A stretch of DNA of 64,000 nucleotides, from positions 1 to 64,000 of the forward strand of contig CAYLYH010000009.1 in assembly GCA_964388155.1 (NCBI GenBank), written 5' to 3'. Made by a program: the position numbers and the translations under genes. Position 1 is the stretch's first letter. Each line of letters begins with the position of its first letter. The notes beneath the pieces were generated by a model. It was not told the DNA's origin, ran no database searches, and saw only the letters and a program-made list of their open reading frames with translations. This DNA is from JACNKV01 sp964388155 (GTDB taxonomy: Bacteria > Fidelibacterota > Marinisomatia > Marinisomatales > JACNKV01). Shown in pieces: positions 39,434-47,255 of this stretch.

Positions 39434-40750
39434 CTACACCTCCTCAATAACAGTTACTTTAGGGCCCTGTTTTATCGTTCTCAACAGAAAAAACAAATAC
39501 GCACCGCCTAGCAACAGATAAATAAGCCCAAACATTACGATCGAAAAAATGATTTCCCCACTTGATACGATTGTCGAAACCGCGTCTTTTGTCCGCATAA
39601 CATTATAAACAATCCAAGGTTGACGCCCGACTTCAGCTGTAATCCATCCAAGTTGGATGGCTAGTAATGGTAATGGTGTTGCCCAGACAAGTGCTTTTAA
39701 TATCCAGTCAGTTCGGAACAACTTACCATTTTTCAACAATAATACGGCGAACCCCATTAGAGCAATAAACGCCGATCCCAGGGCAACCATTATGTGAAAT
39801 GACAAAAATGTCAGAGCGAAGGGTGGCAAATCTTCCTCTTTAAATGCATTCATTCCTTTAACCTCATCCTGATCAAGAAGCATGCTGATTAGACCGGGGA
39901 CTTCAACTCTGAAATCCACATCCCGTGTTTGTGTGTTTGGAACACCAAACGCTAACAACGGAACATCATCCGATGTTTCGGTGATTCCTTCAATAGTCGC
40001 AAACTTGGCAGGTTGAGTTTCAGCAACCTGTATCGCATGCTCATGTCCAAGAGGAAACAATTCTATAAATGAAGCAATAAAACCAACGATTACGGCTATT
40101 TTTAGAGATTTTTTCATCATCTCCGGTTCTTTCTTTTTTAGTATCAAATAGGCAGAAACACCCGCGACAAAAAATGCTCCGGTCACAATAGCAGCATCCA
40201 CTGTATGTAAAAAACGAATCATAGTTGAAGGATTAAAAACAGCTTCCATAAAATTGGTTAATTCTGCACGGCCGTTTCGGATAACATATCCAGCTGGAGT
40301 TTGCATCCATGAGCCTGCAACCAAAATCCAAAAAGCCGATAACGTTGAACCAACCGCAACCATGAGAGCAGAAAACCAATGGACGCCTTTGGAAACTTTA
40401 TTTCTCCCAAACAGGTACAATCCTAAAAACCCAGATTCTAAGAAGAAGGCAAATACTCCTTCAGCAGCTAAGGGCGCACCAAAAATATCTCCAACAAATT
40501 TTGAATATTCTGCCCAGTTAGTTCCAAATTGGAACTCCATCACAATTCCTGTGGCAACGCCAATGGCGAAAGTAAGTGCTAATAATTCACCAAAGAATTT
40601 CCCTAATTCTACGTAAAGGTTGTCTTTTCTTTTCCAACCTAACGTCTCAAATCCGACCAACAACCACGCCAGTCCGATTGAGATTGGCGGAAAAAGAAAA
40701 TGAAACCCAATTGTCATTGCAAATTGGATTCTTGCAAGTAAAACTTCCAT
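39434..40750 (-). CDS. cydA: Cytochrome bd quinol oxidase subunit I
   Basis: 438 residues. His17 in GFHFLFPPISIG is the heme b595 ligand by family comparison. The Q-loop contains ETQPAKFATIEG, the quinol-oxidising motif, and GWITAEVGRQPWIVYNVMRT is the conserved later segment. The length corresponds to the short Q-loop form. It follows the Rrf2 regulator gene after 2 bases and precedes cydB, so one operon rrf2-cydA-cydB is likely. Inner-membrane oxidase for low oxygen and for nitric-oxide or peroxide tolerance. Confidence 0.96.
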   Translation of the reverse strand: MEVLLARIQFAMTIGFHFLFPPISIGLAWLLVGFETLGWKRKDNLYVELGKFFGELLALTFAIGVATGIVMEFQFGTNWAEYSKFVGDIFGAPLAAEGVFAFFLESGFLGLYLFGRNKVSKGVHWFSALMVAVGSTLSAFWILVAGSWMQTPAGYVIRNGRAELTNFMEAVFNPSTMIRFLHTVDAAIVTGAFFVAGVSAYLILKKKEPEMMKKSLKIAVIVGFIASFIELFPLGHEHAIQVAETQPAKFATIEGITETSDDVPLLAFGVPNTQTRDVDFRVEVPGLISMLLDQDEVKGMNAFKEEDLPPFALTFLSFHIMVALGSAFIALMGFAVLLLKNGKLFRTDWILKALVWATPLPLLAIQLGWITAEVGRQPWIVYNVMRTKDAVSTIVSSGEIIFSIVMFGLIYLLLGGAYLFFLLRTIKQGPKVTVIEEV

Positions 40751-40752
40751 TA

Positions 40753-41196
40753 TTATTCTCCTGTTTTAATTAAATTGTCTTCTATAATTACAAATTCTGA
40801 AACAAATGTGTTTTTCAAATTGAGAATCATATTCTGCTCTAATCGATCAAAATATAAATGTATTTTACAATGGGAAACCAACGGACATATTGCCGGATTA
40901 TTTATACATTCATTAATTGTAGAATTAAATCCCATTGCCTGTAATATCTCCATTAACGCCAGTGTGTTCGGAGCTTTTGAAAGTTTTACTCCACCTTTGC
41001 AACCTCGTACAGATGTCAAAATACCATGTTTTATTAAAATATGAACTATCTTAGCGGTTACCGGTTTTGTTAAAAATAAGTCCTGCGATATACTGTTGAC
41101 CGACCTATGACCATTTGAATATACTGATGCCAAATACGCCGCTATTCTAATGGCATAGTCATATTCTCGCTTAATAAAACTGTTTTGTTTATTCAT
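40753..41196 (-). CDS. Rrf2-family (Fe-S type) transcriptional regulator
   Basis: 147 residues. Winged-helix Rrf2 pattern: REYDYAIRIAAYLA, VNSISQDLFLTKPVTAKIVHILIKHGILTSVRGCKGGVKLSK. A Cys triad C-x6-C-x5-C (INECINNPAICPLVSHC) matches the position used by IscR/NsrR-type members to hold an iron-sulfur cluster, so it probably senses oxygen, nitric oxide or iron-sulfur status. Located 2 bases before cydA. An inverted repeat overlaps its own start codon (41194-41212). It probably controls cydAB, which is inference from position. Confidence 0.85.
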   Translation of the reverse strand: MNKQNSFIKREYDYAIRIAAYLASVYSNGHRSVNSISQDLFLTKPVTAKIVHILIKHGILTSVRGCKGGVKLSKAPNTLALMEILQAMGFNSTINECINNPAICPLVSHCKIHLYFDRLEQNMILNLKNTFVSEFVIIEDNLIKTGE

Positions 41197-41212
41197 TACC
41201 CGTGTGGTAATG
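41194..41212. promoter_or_regulatory. Inverted repeat overlapping the rrf2 start, candidate operator
   Basis: CATTACC-CGTGT-GGTAATG is a perfect 7-bp inverted repeat with a 5-base spacer. The first CAT is the complement of the ATG start. A dimeric regulator bound here would block transcription or initiation, consistent with autoregulation by the encoded Rrf2 protein. Confidence 0.5.
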
Positions 41213-41240
41213 TATTAATAATTTAGGATAAATTACAAAT

Positions 41241-41273
41241 AAAAAAGAGCCCCGATAAACCGAGGCTCTTTTT
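41241..41273 (-). terminator. Rho-independent terminator after sodB
   Basis: AAAAAGAGCC pairs with GGCTCTTTTT around a short GC-containing loop, and it is symmetrical enough to work in both directions. It ends the perR-peroxiredoxin-sodB unit and separates it from rrf2-cydAB. Confidence 0.88.
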
Positions 41274-41296
41274 CCAAGGATGTTGAATGAAAACAA

Positions 41297-41878
41297 TCAA
41301 CCAAGGTAGTTTTTTCTGACAAAATCCCAGTTAACAAGATTCCAAAATGCATTTACATAATTCGGACGAGCATTACGATAATCCACATAATAGGCATGTT
41401 CCCACACATCAATCGTCAGTAATGCAGTATATCCTTCTGTCATCGGCGTACCGGCATTCCCGGTATTGATGATATCCAACCCACCGTCTTTATTTTTAAT
41501 TAACCATGTCCATCCTGACCCAAAATTTGTGACCGCAGATTTAGTAAAGGCATCTTTAAAATTTTCGAAGGAACCAAAGGCAGAATTGATTGCTTCAGCC
41601 AGTTCGCCCTTCGGTTCACCACCACCATTCGGACTTAAACAGTTCCAGTAAAATGTATGATTCCAAACCTGAGCGGCATTGTTAATAATTCCGGTAGAGG
41701 ATTTTTGGATAATGTCTTCTAATTTCATCTCTTCAAATTCAGTACCGGGAATTAAATTATTTAAGTTATTTACATACGCCTGATGATGTTTCCCATGGTG
41801 AAGGTCCAATGTTTCACTTGAAATATGGGGCTCAAGGGCATCCTTGTCATAGGGCAATTCTGGGAGTTGATGTTTCAT
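41297..41878 (-). CDS. sodB: Superoxide dismutase (Fe type)
   Basis: 193 residues from the ATG at 41878 (MKHQLPELPY). A TTG five codons earlier has no advantage. Metal ligands are H27 (LDLHHGKHH), H74 (NHTFYW), D157 and H161 (DVWEHAYY). Q70 in AAQVWNHTFYW and the motif FGSGWTWL point to the iron form by comparison with SodB. Converts superoxide to oxygen and peroxide in the cytoplasm. The peroxiredoxin gene lies just upstream with a strong hairpin between them. Confidence 0.93.
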   Translation of the reverse strand: MKHQLPELPYDKDALEPHISSETLDLHHGKHHQAYVNNLNNLIPGTEFEEMKLEDIIQKSSTGIINNAAQVWNHTFYWNCLSPNGGGEPKGELAEAINSAFGSFENFKDAFTKSAVTNFGSGWTWLIKNKDGGLDIINTGNAGTPMTEGYTALLTIDVWEHAYYVDYRNARPNYVNAFWNLVNWDFVRKNYLG

Positions 41879-41896
41879 TGTATTTTCTTTCAATTT

Positions 41897-41926
41897 ATTT
41901 GGGGCGCAGCTGACTGCGCCCCAAAT
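41897..41926 (-). other. Strong intercistronic hairpin between peroxiredoxin and sodB
   Basis: A 13-bp perfect stem (ATTTGGGGCGCAG with its complement) around a 4-base loop starts 10 bases after the peroxiredoxin stop and 19 bases before the sodB ATG. No T-run follows on the minus strand. It is better read as a partial terminator or an mRNA-stability element setting the ratio of the two enzymes. Confidence 0.6.
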
Positions 41927-41935
41927 CAGGTTATT

Positions 41936-42580
41936 TTATAACTCGCTGGAGTGATCGCTTAAGTAAGAAGCAACACCGTCAGACGTATCTTTCATACCGT
42001 CTTCGCCTTCTTTCCAGCCGGCTGGGCATACTTCTCCATGCTTGCTGTGAAAATCAAGGGCATCTACCATCCGAAGCATTTCGTCAATGTTACGTCCCAA
42101 AGGAAGATCATTGATGACAGCATGACGAACAACGCCTTCTTCATCAATCAGGAAGGAACCGCGCAGAGCGACAGAACCGCCAACGGTTGTTTCAATTTCC
42201 TCTTCTTCGGTTTCTACATAAGCAGGTTCAGCGCCGATTAGCACATCATAATCGCGTGCAATAGATTTATCCAGATCAGCAATAAGAGGATACTGAACGT
42301 TCCCGATTCCACCTTTGTTAACATCGGTATTTTTCCATGCCCAATGACTATATTGAGAATCTACGGAGCAGCCAAGGACTTCTACATCGCGTTTTTTGAA
42401 TTCTGCCAAACGATGATCAAACGCAATGATCTCAGTCGGACATACAAATGTAAAGTCCAACGGATAAAAGAAAAGAACAACTTTCTTTCCTTTGTAATCT
42501 GAAAGACTGATTTCTTGAAATGAGTTATCCGGCATAATCGCAGTTGCTTTAAAATCCGGAGCTTGTTTTGTTACTAACAT
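41936..42580 (-). CDS. Typical 2-Cys peroxiredoxin (AhpC/Prx1 family)
   Basis: 214 residues, AAGGAA ribosome site. The peroxidatic Cys47 lies in DFTFVCPTEI and the resolving Cys185 in GEVCPAGWKEG, the typical 2-Cys arrangement. An acidic loop (ETEEEEIETT) near residue 120 is a small family variant. Reduces hydrogen peroxide and organic peroxides. It follows the perR-like gene by 64 bases and precedes sodB, so the three form a coherent oxidative-stress unit. Confidence 0.95.
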   Translation of the reverse strand: MLVTKQAPDFKATAIMPDNSFQEISLSDYKGKKVVLFFYPLDFTFVCPTEIIAFDHRLAEFKKRDVEVLGCSVDSQYSHWAWKNTDVNKGGIGNVQYPLIADLDKSIARDYDVLIGAEPAYVETEEEEIETTVGGSVALRGSFLIDEEGVVRHAVINDLPLGRNIDEMLRMVDALDFHSKHGEVCPAGWKEGEDGMKDTSDGVASYLSDHSSEL

Positions 42581-42644
42581 GTGGTATTCCTTATTTTAGG
42601 TTTTAGCCACGAAATTCTGTATTTTTCGGAGCATTGTTGTTTAT

Positions 42645-43016
42645 TTAATTAGGTTTACAGATTGAACACGTGCCGGTCAATTGTATCTGACAATCAGCGA
42701 CGTGATGATCAATTTTTACGTTAATTAAAGAGGTGACTTCTTCAGCTTGAATTTCAATATCATAAATCTTACGGCATTCAACGCAGACAAAATGCAAATG
42801 GTCGTGCGTAAAACCGTCATAGTGAATTACACCATCAATTGGAATACTTAATATCATTTTATGAGCGGCTAACTGATTCAAGTTACGGTATACCGTTCCC
42901 AAACTGATATTTGGTAATTCCTTCCGTGCTTCATCATAAATCCAATCCGCTATGGGATGGCTGCGTGTACCGCGCAAAATGTTTAATATTGTGTTTCTTT
43001 GTGTCGAATGTCGCAT
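42645..43016 (-). CDS. perR: Fur-family peroxide regulator (PerR-like)
   Basis: 123 residues from ATG 43016 with GAGAG 7 bases upstream. A TTG four codons earlier is rejected. Fur fold: DNA-binding helix ISLGTVYRNLNQLAAHK. Structural zinc pairs C78-C81 and C117-C120. D67 aligns with Asp85 of Bacillus PerR, the residue that makes the iron site peroxide-sensitive (Fur proteins have Glu), and H20 aligns with the oxidisable His37. It heads a peroxiredoxin/superoxide dismutase unit, which supports PerR over Fur. A box-like palindrome lies upstream (43072-43089). Confidence 0.85.
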   Translation of the reverse strand: MRHSTQRNTILNILRGTRSHPIADWIYDEARKELPNISLGTVYRNLNQLAAHKMILSIPIDGVIHYDGFTHDHLHFVCVECRKIYDIEIQAEEVTSLINVKIDHHVADCQIQLTGTCSICKPN

Positions 43017-43071
43017 AGTTTCTCTCAATCACTTGGTAGAAACTACGTATAAAAATGATACAAGTCAATAA

Positions 43072-43089
43072 TAATAATGATTACTATTA
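43072..43089. promoter_or_regulatory. Candidate PerR/Fur box
   Basis: TAATAATGATTACTATTA is an imperfect 18-bp palindrome (7 of 9 base pairs), similar to the TTATAATnATTATAA PerR box. It lies about 55 bases ahead of the perR-like ATG, in the only gap before that operon, so autoregulation is plausible. Confidence 0.45.
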
Positions 43090-43098
43090 AGAATTATT

Positions 43099-43923
43099 TC
43101 ATTTTACTTCTAACACTACTTTCATCCATATTTCCATCGATTTCGGTACCGTCCGATTCATACTGCCACCGGACTTTCCACCTCCGCGACCGCCTCCCAT
43201 GCCCCCTGACATTCCGCCACCACGACCTCCAATTCCACCGCCGGGCATTCCACCACCAGACGTTCCGCCACCGCTTTGCCGTTGACTTTTCATCGCTCCT
43301 CTATCGATCTCTTTGGTCATAAAACCAACACCGATATTTTTACCGGGTTCTGCACTAATCGCGTACATATTATTTTCAGTGCGATTCAAGGGTATTTTCA
43401 TTTCATATGTAAGAATACCTTCATTATACATCATGCTCATGTTAATTCCTGCCGGATTGAACGTACCCAATCTGGCAATCTGATTTTTTTCGGGTCCGAT
43501 AATTTCAATTTCATTTTGTCCTGTGAGTAATTCACGGATGAAAAAATCATAATCACGGGGATTCTGTTCACGATTTTGCATCATTTGACGAAAACCACCC
43601 ATGCTACGATTCATGGGATATCTAATTCCAAAATGTTGTTTTTTTCCGCCTTTTGGATCAACCCAGACAGTAAACCCGCGTGTGAGAACTTGCATGATTG
43701 TATTTCGATCCATGGTTGTTAAAGAAATATACAGATGACTCTCATCGTTCATAAACCCTATCCCAACATGACTATTTTTTGGTACAATCATATTTTCCTG
43801 CCATTCAGTCAGGTGCCCGTCAATAATGACATCTTGATTCGTCCATTTACTTTCTATTTTTATCTGATTACATCCAATGATGGATAGACTGATTAATGTT
43901 AGTATTACAATTTGTTTTTTCAT
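43099..43923 (-). CDS. Gly-rich lipoprotein with CBM9/DOMON-like domain
   Basis: 274 residues from ATG 43923 (AGAGAG site). The longer TTG frame is rejected because the signal peptide starts at MKKQIVI. Lipobox LSIIGC. The mature part (VIIDGHLTEWQ, ESHLYISLTT, FTVWVDPKGGKKQHFG) resembles CBM9/DOMON-like domains that bind sugars or heme. About residues 222-258 are a Gly/Arg-rich low-complexity stretch (GGGTSGGGMPGGG, GGMGGGRGGGKSGG), after which the protein ends in a beta-strand. It follows the OMP_b-brl receptor gene after 111 bases, and the two likely work together at the outer membrane. Confidence 0.65.
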   Translation of the reverse strand: MKKQIVILTLISLSIIGCNQIKIESKWTNQDVIIDGHLTEWQENMIVPKNSHVGIGFMNDESHLYISLTTMDRNTIMQVLTRGFTVWVDPKGGKKQHFGIRYPMNRSMGGFRQMMQNREQNPRDYDFFIRELLTGQNEIEIIGPEKNQIARLGTFNPAGINMSMMYNEGILTYEMKIPLNRTENNMYAISAEPGKNIGVGFMTKEIDRGAMKSQRQSGGGTSGGGMPGGGIGGRGGGMSGGMGGGRGGGKSGGSMNRTVPKSMEIWMKVVLEVK

Positions 43924-44005
43924 TTTTCTCTCTGTTAGTATGATATTGTTGAGTTTCGTCAACGATAGTGTTTTTTCTTTACTACATCTGATTTACGACG
44001 ATGCA

Positions 44006-44024
44006 AAATCGACATAGTCGATTT
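44006..44024. other. 19-bp palindrome with TCGAC/GTCGA core
   Basis: AAATCGAC-ATA-GTCGATTT, 10 bases beyond the receptor stop and 82 bases before the lipoprotein ATG. The half-site GTCGA also forms the palindrome at 49344-49359 near the sigma-54 promoter. It could be a weak terminator for the receptor gene or an operator for the lipoprotein. Confidence 0.4.
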
Positions 44025-44034
44025 ATTCCATCAA

Positions 44035-46506
44035 TTATTCTATCTCAAACCCGTCCATATTAGACCCGTTTTTCTCGCGGTTTCTTTTGCGCCCGAACTT
44101 GCTACGGTCCTCCATCTCTCCAAAAAAGTATTCGAGTGATATGGTCGCGATCTGGCTTTCAAATTTTCGGTTACTCTTTTGGTAATAGTTTTCATCTTCG
44201 GTCACAAAACCAAATCCCATAGTGTCGAACAGGTCATTAAATTTTAAAGATACGGCGAACCGATCATCGAAATATTTCTTTTTAACCGATAAACTCATAA
44301 ATGACATGGCATCAAGTTTTCCCAATGGAATATCTCTGGCTGAGCGATAAAACCCCATCAGCATCATTTCAAATGTTGGTGTAACATTCATCGTGGCTGA
44401 AAACCGCCCCATAAACCCGGTGGACGTGTGGTCATAGTTGTCGTTATCAAATACGCTGGAGGCATCCACTTCATCCATGTAAACATTTCCGCTCAGCATC
44501 AACCGTAGTTTTTCCCCGATCGGACCAAAGAGGGTGCCTTCCAGTCCGTAGGATACGACCTCATCAAAATTTTCAAAACTTACGATGGTTACTCCGTCGT
44601 TATTGATCGTCTTATAGTAGTTAATTTTGTCATGCGTTCGGCGGTAATACACTCCAGCAGACGCCGTGTACCAGGACAGGTTCACCTCAGCCACATCAAT
44701 ATACTCCGGTTTCAAAAATGGATTCCCCTTTCGGATACTACTTTGGTCATACTGATGCGCAACCGGGTTTAAGCGGCGGTAGGACGGACGGTTAATCCGG
44801 CGGCTATAACTGGACTGGATTTGCAATCCTAATGGCAGATCGACAGAGATCGATCCGCTGGGAAAAAGACTGGTGTACGGATTTTCAAATACTTCTTCGG
44901 TATCTCTCAGTTCGGAGAGAGTCATTACCGTTTCACCACGCAACCCTGCCTGAATTCCAATTTTACCTCTTTTAAGAGAAAATTGAGCATAGGCAGCCTG
45001 AATATTTTCATCGTATAAAAAGTGATTAGAACGGGCAGAATCCAACACAGATTCTTCCTCCAAAATATCGTAGGTATAAAACTGATTATCGAAACCGCGA
45101 AGGGAACCTTTATAACCGGCTTCCAGCTTGATATTTTTCCCAAACGGATGAACATAATCCATTTGTAAATCAATAGTATTTTTCTTATTATCTGTTGTAG
45201 TTTTTTCAGAATCTGCACCACCCAATAATTCCAAGACTAACGAATCCGCAAGAGTTCTACTGTAGGTTAATCTACTATCAGTCCCTAGAGAATAATCTGC
45301 GTAAGCAGAAAATTTGCGCTTCGGATTTCTGAATTTTCTATCATAAGATAGAGTTAATTTTTTGGATGTATGGTCATTATCATTATTCCCAATCCGGGTA
45401 TATTCAATCATAGAATCTATGGTTGTATCCGGGATTGCAAACGTATGGGCATCACGGTCACCGATGCGATCACTGATGCTGTACATTGCTGTTAAACCGA
45501 CCGTATTAAATCGGTTGGGATAAAACTCCACTCCGGTTTTCAGCATTGATTTTTCTCCTCCCCGCGCGCCGGATATTTCCTGATCTAGGATGGATGTTGT
45601 ACCCAAAATAGTGGCTTCACGGTAATTAAATCCACTGGCACCACGCACATTATTACGAATGGTCCCGTTCATAAATAAGTTTACTTTGTCATTTCTGAAA
45701 TTCAGCTGTCCAGACGTATTATAGGCATTATTGGTTGACTTTCCTGCCTTAATGTTTCCATTCATCCCAGCGAATTTATTCTCTTTCAGAACGATATTGA
45801 TAATCCCCGCCATGCCTTCAGGATCGTACTTCGCGGAAGGATTAGTAATGACTTCTATATCCTGAATATTATCGGCTGGGATGGCTTCCAGCATCGCCTC
45901 CTGATCACTGCTGGTCAAGATGGAGGGTTTTCCGTCGATGAGCATATTCACCTGTGTGCTTCCGCGAAGACTGACTTTTCCATCGATATCCACATCAACG
46001 CCGGGAACTTGCCGTAGCGCATCTAAGGCACTCCCACCGGATGCCATTGTACTTTGCTCCACGTTGAAGATTTTCTTTTCGGCAGTTTGCGTGTACATCG
46101 GTCGCTCAGCTTCGACATCCACTACACCAAACTTCAACGATGTTTGAACTAAGGATATTTCACCTAGGTTTTGTTCAATACCTTCTCCTCTTGGGGACAA
46201 TAATATCGGTCCAATTGTTTTCTTTTTATACCCTATAAATTCAATGACAGCCTGATGTTTTCCCAACGGAAGATTTTCAATATAGAACTGCCCTTCTTTA
46301 TCGGTAATTCCACCGGAAATGATCACTCCGGAACGCATCCCGATCACGGATACGGAGGCATAATGAATAGGCGTTCCTGCGCTTGAGTCCACTACCACCC
46401 CGGAAAGTACACCGATTTTAGGCATATTTCCTCGACGCATTTGTTGAGCAAAAACAAGCGTTTGCATGATGATTATCACTAGTGTTAGATATTTCAATGT
46501 TTTCAT
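44035..46506 (-). CDS. TonB-dependent receptor-like outer-membrane barrel (OMP_b-brl family)
   Basis: 823 residues from ATG 46506 with AGAAGGA site. An upstream non-ATG extension is rejected. Signal peptide about 1-21, CarboxypepD_reg-like domain (GVLSGVVVDSSAGTPIHYASVSVIG), plug (ALDALRQVPGVDVDIDGKVSLRGSTQVNMLIDGKPS) and the long barrel ending near SLEYFFGEMEDR. The residues after the last strand are charged and basic (RSKFGRKRNREKNG), beyond the usual terminal aromatic, which is common in this family. It lies downstream of the LTxxQ protein's terminator and upstream of the Gly-rich lipoprotein. Substrate unknown. Confidence 0.82.
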   Translation of the reverse strand: MKTLKYLTLVIIIMQTLVFAQQMRRGNMPKIGVLSGVVVDSSAGTPIHYASVSVIGMRSGVIISGGITDKEGQFYIENLPLGKHQAVIEFIGYKKKTIGPILLSPRGEGIEQNLGEISLVQTSLKFGVVDVEAERPMYTQTAEKKIFNVEQSTMASGGSALDALRQVPGVDVDIDGKVSLRGSTQVNMLIDGKPSILTSSDQEAMLEAIPADNIQDIEVITNPSAKYDPEGMAGIINIVLKENKFAGMNGNIKAGKSTNNAYNTSGQLNFRNDKVNLFMNGTIRNNVRGASGFNYREATILGTTSILDQEISGARGGEKSMLKTGVEFYPNRFNTVGLTAMYSISDRIGDRDAHTFAIPDTTIDSMIEYTRIGNNDNDHTSKKLTLSYDRKFRNPKRKFSAYADYSLGTDSRLTYSRTLADSLVLELLGGADSEKTTTDNKKNTIDLQMDYVHPFGKNIKLEAGYKGSLRGFDNQFYTYDILEEESVLDSARSNHFLYDENIQAAYAQFSLKRGKIGIQAGLRGETVMTLSELRDTEEVFENPYTSLFPSGSISVDLPLGLQIQSSYSRRINRPSYRRLNPVAHQYDQSSIRKGNPFLKPEYIDVAEVNLSWYTASAGVYYRRTHDKINYYKTINNDGVTIVSFENFDEVVSYGLEGTLFGPIGEKLRLMLSGNVYMDEVDASSVFDNDNYDHTSTGFMGRFSATMNVTPTFEMMLMGFYRSARDIPLGKLDAMSFMSLSVKKKYFDDRFAVSLKFNDLFDTMGFGFVTEDENYYQKSNRKFESQIATISLEYFFGEMEDRSKFGRKRNREKNGSNMDGFEIE

Positions 46507-46677
46507 TATTTTCCTTCTAATTAAGTTACTCTTGACTGTATTTATGCTAACCATATTTTTTTATCAGATTGGTTAGACAATAGATTTTTCAAAAAGTTAA
46601 CTCTTTTCTTTCCTCTTTTTAATTTTGTGTCGCAATTAAACAAATAAATTTTATGTTGTGAGCTGTTTATTGCAAGA

Positions 46678-46704
46678 AAGGCAGATTAAAATTTAACCTG
46701 CCTT
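46678..46704 (-). terminator. Probable terminator of the sigma-54 operon
   Basis: On the minus strand AAGGCAGGTTAAA pairs with TTTTAATCTGCCTT (one G-T pair), followed by TTCTTG. It lies 58 bases past the stop of the LTxxQ gene. The T-run is interrupted, so termination may be partial and could allow some read-through into the receptor gene. Confidence 0.55.
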
Positions 46705-46761
46705 CCTATCCGTTCACAAACAACTATAAAACAAAGGGTTTAGCGATATATATCTTCAAAT

Positions 46762-47238
46762 CTACCAATTCATATTTCCGCGTCGACCGTTCGGGCCGGA
46801 TCCATCACATGCATTAAATCCACGTCCGGAGCCTCTTCCATTTCCGCGACCGTTACCGCCACGACCCAGCATCGGTTTACTATCATATAACACTCGTTGC
46901 TCTTCTGTCAACTGTGCTCTAATATTCAATCGATGTTGGACCCAAACATCCTCAATTGCAGCTTCTTTCGTATGAATTTTCTTAAGTTGAGCCTTAATTT
47001 TACGTTGATTGGGATCTTCAGCAATCATCAGTTGTCTCAAATCCAGTCGCAATGAAGCCACATCAGCTTGAGCACTCATTCGTTCTTTCATGTATTCGGT
47101 TCTAAGTGTATTGATTTCCTTAATTTGCTCAGTTGTCAGATTCAATTGATCAGACCAACCGTAGTAGCCTCCTCGTGCTTTGCCGGGCTGTGCAGTTAGA
47201 ATCACTGAACTTAAGATCATTATCGTTATTATTCTCAT
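46762..47238 (-). CDS. Periplasmic LTxxQ protein (Spy/CpxP/ZraP-like)
   Basis: 158 residues, GAGGTG ribosome site, signal peptide cleaved near TAQ (16). Two LTxxQ motifs (LTTEQ 34-38 and LTEEQ 110-114) bracket two long helices, the family layout of the envelope chaperones Spy and CpxP and of zinc-binding ZraP. A Gly/Arg/Asn-rich tail (GRGGNGRGNGRGSGRG, about 125-140) and a lone Cys (CDGSGPNGRR) end the protein. It is the last gene of the operon controlled by the sigma-54 promoter at 49228-49244, encoded near a sensor kinase/sigma-54 activator pair as zraP is near zraSR. Confidence 0.82.
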   Translation of the reverse strand: MRIITIMILSSVILTAQPGKARGGYYGWSDQLNLTTEQIKEINTLRTEYMKERMSAQADVASLRLDLRQLMIAEDPNQRKIKAQLKKIHTKEAAIEDVWVQHRLNIRAQLTEEQRVLYDSKPMLGRGGNGRGNGRGSGRGFNACDGSGPNGRRGNMNW

Positions 47239-47255
47239 GTTTTCACCTCTTTCTG

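Noticed and set aside
41879..41893. TTG start five codons before the sodB ATG
   Set aside because: The ATG gives the normal SodB N-terminus.
43017..43028. TTG start for the perR-like gene
   Set aside because: The ATG at 43016 has GAGAG at the right distance and gives a normal Fur-family length.
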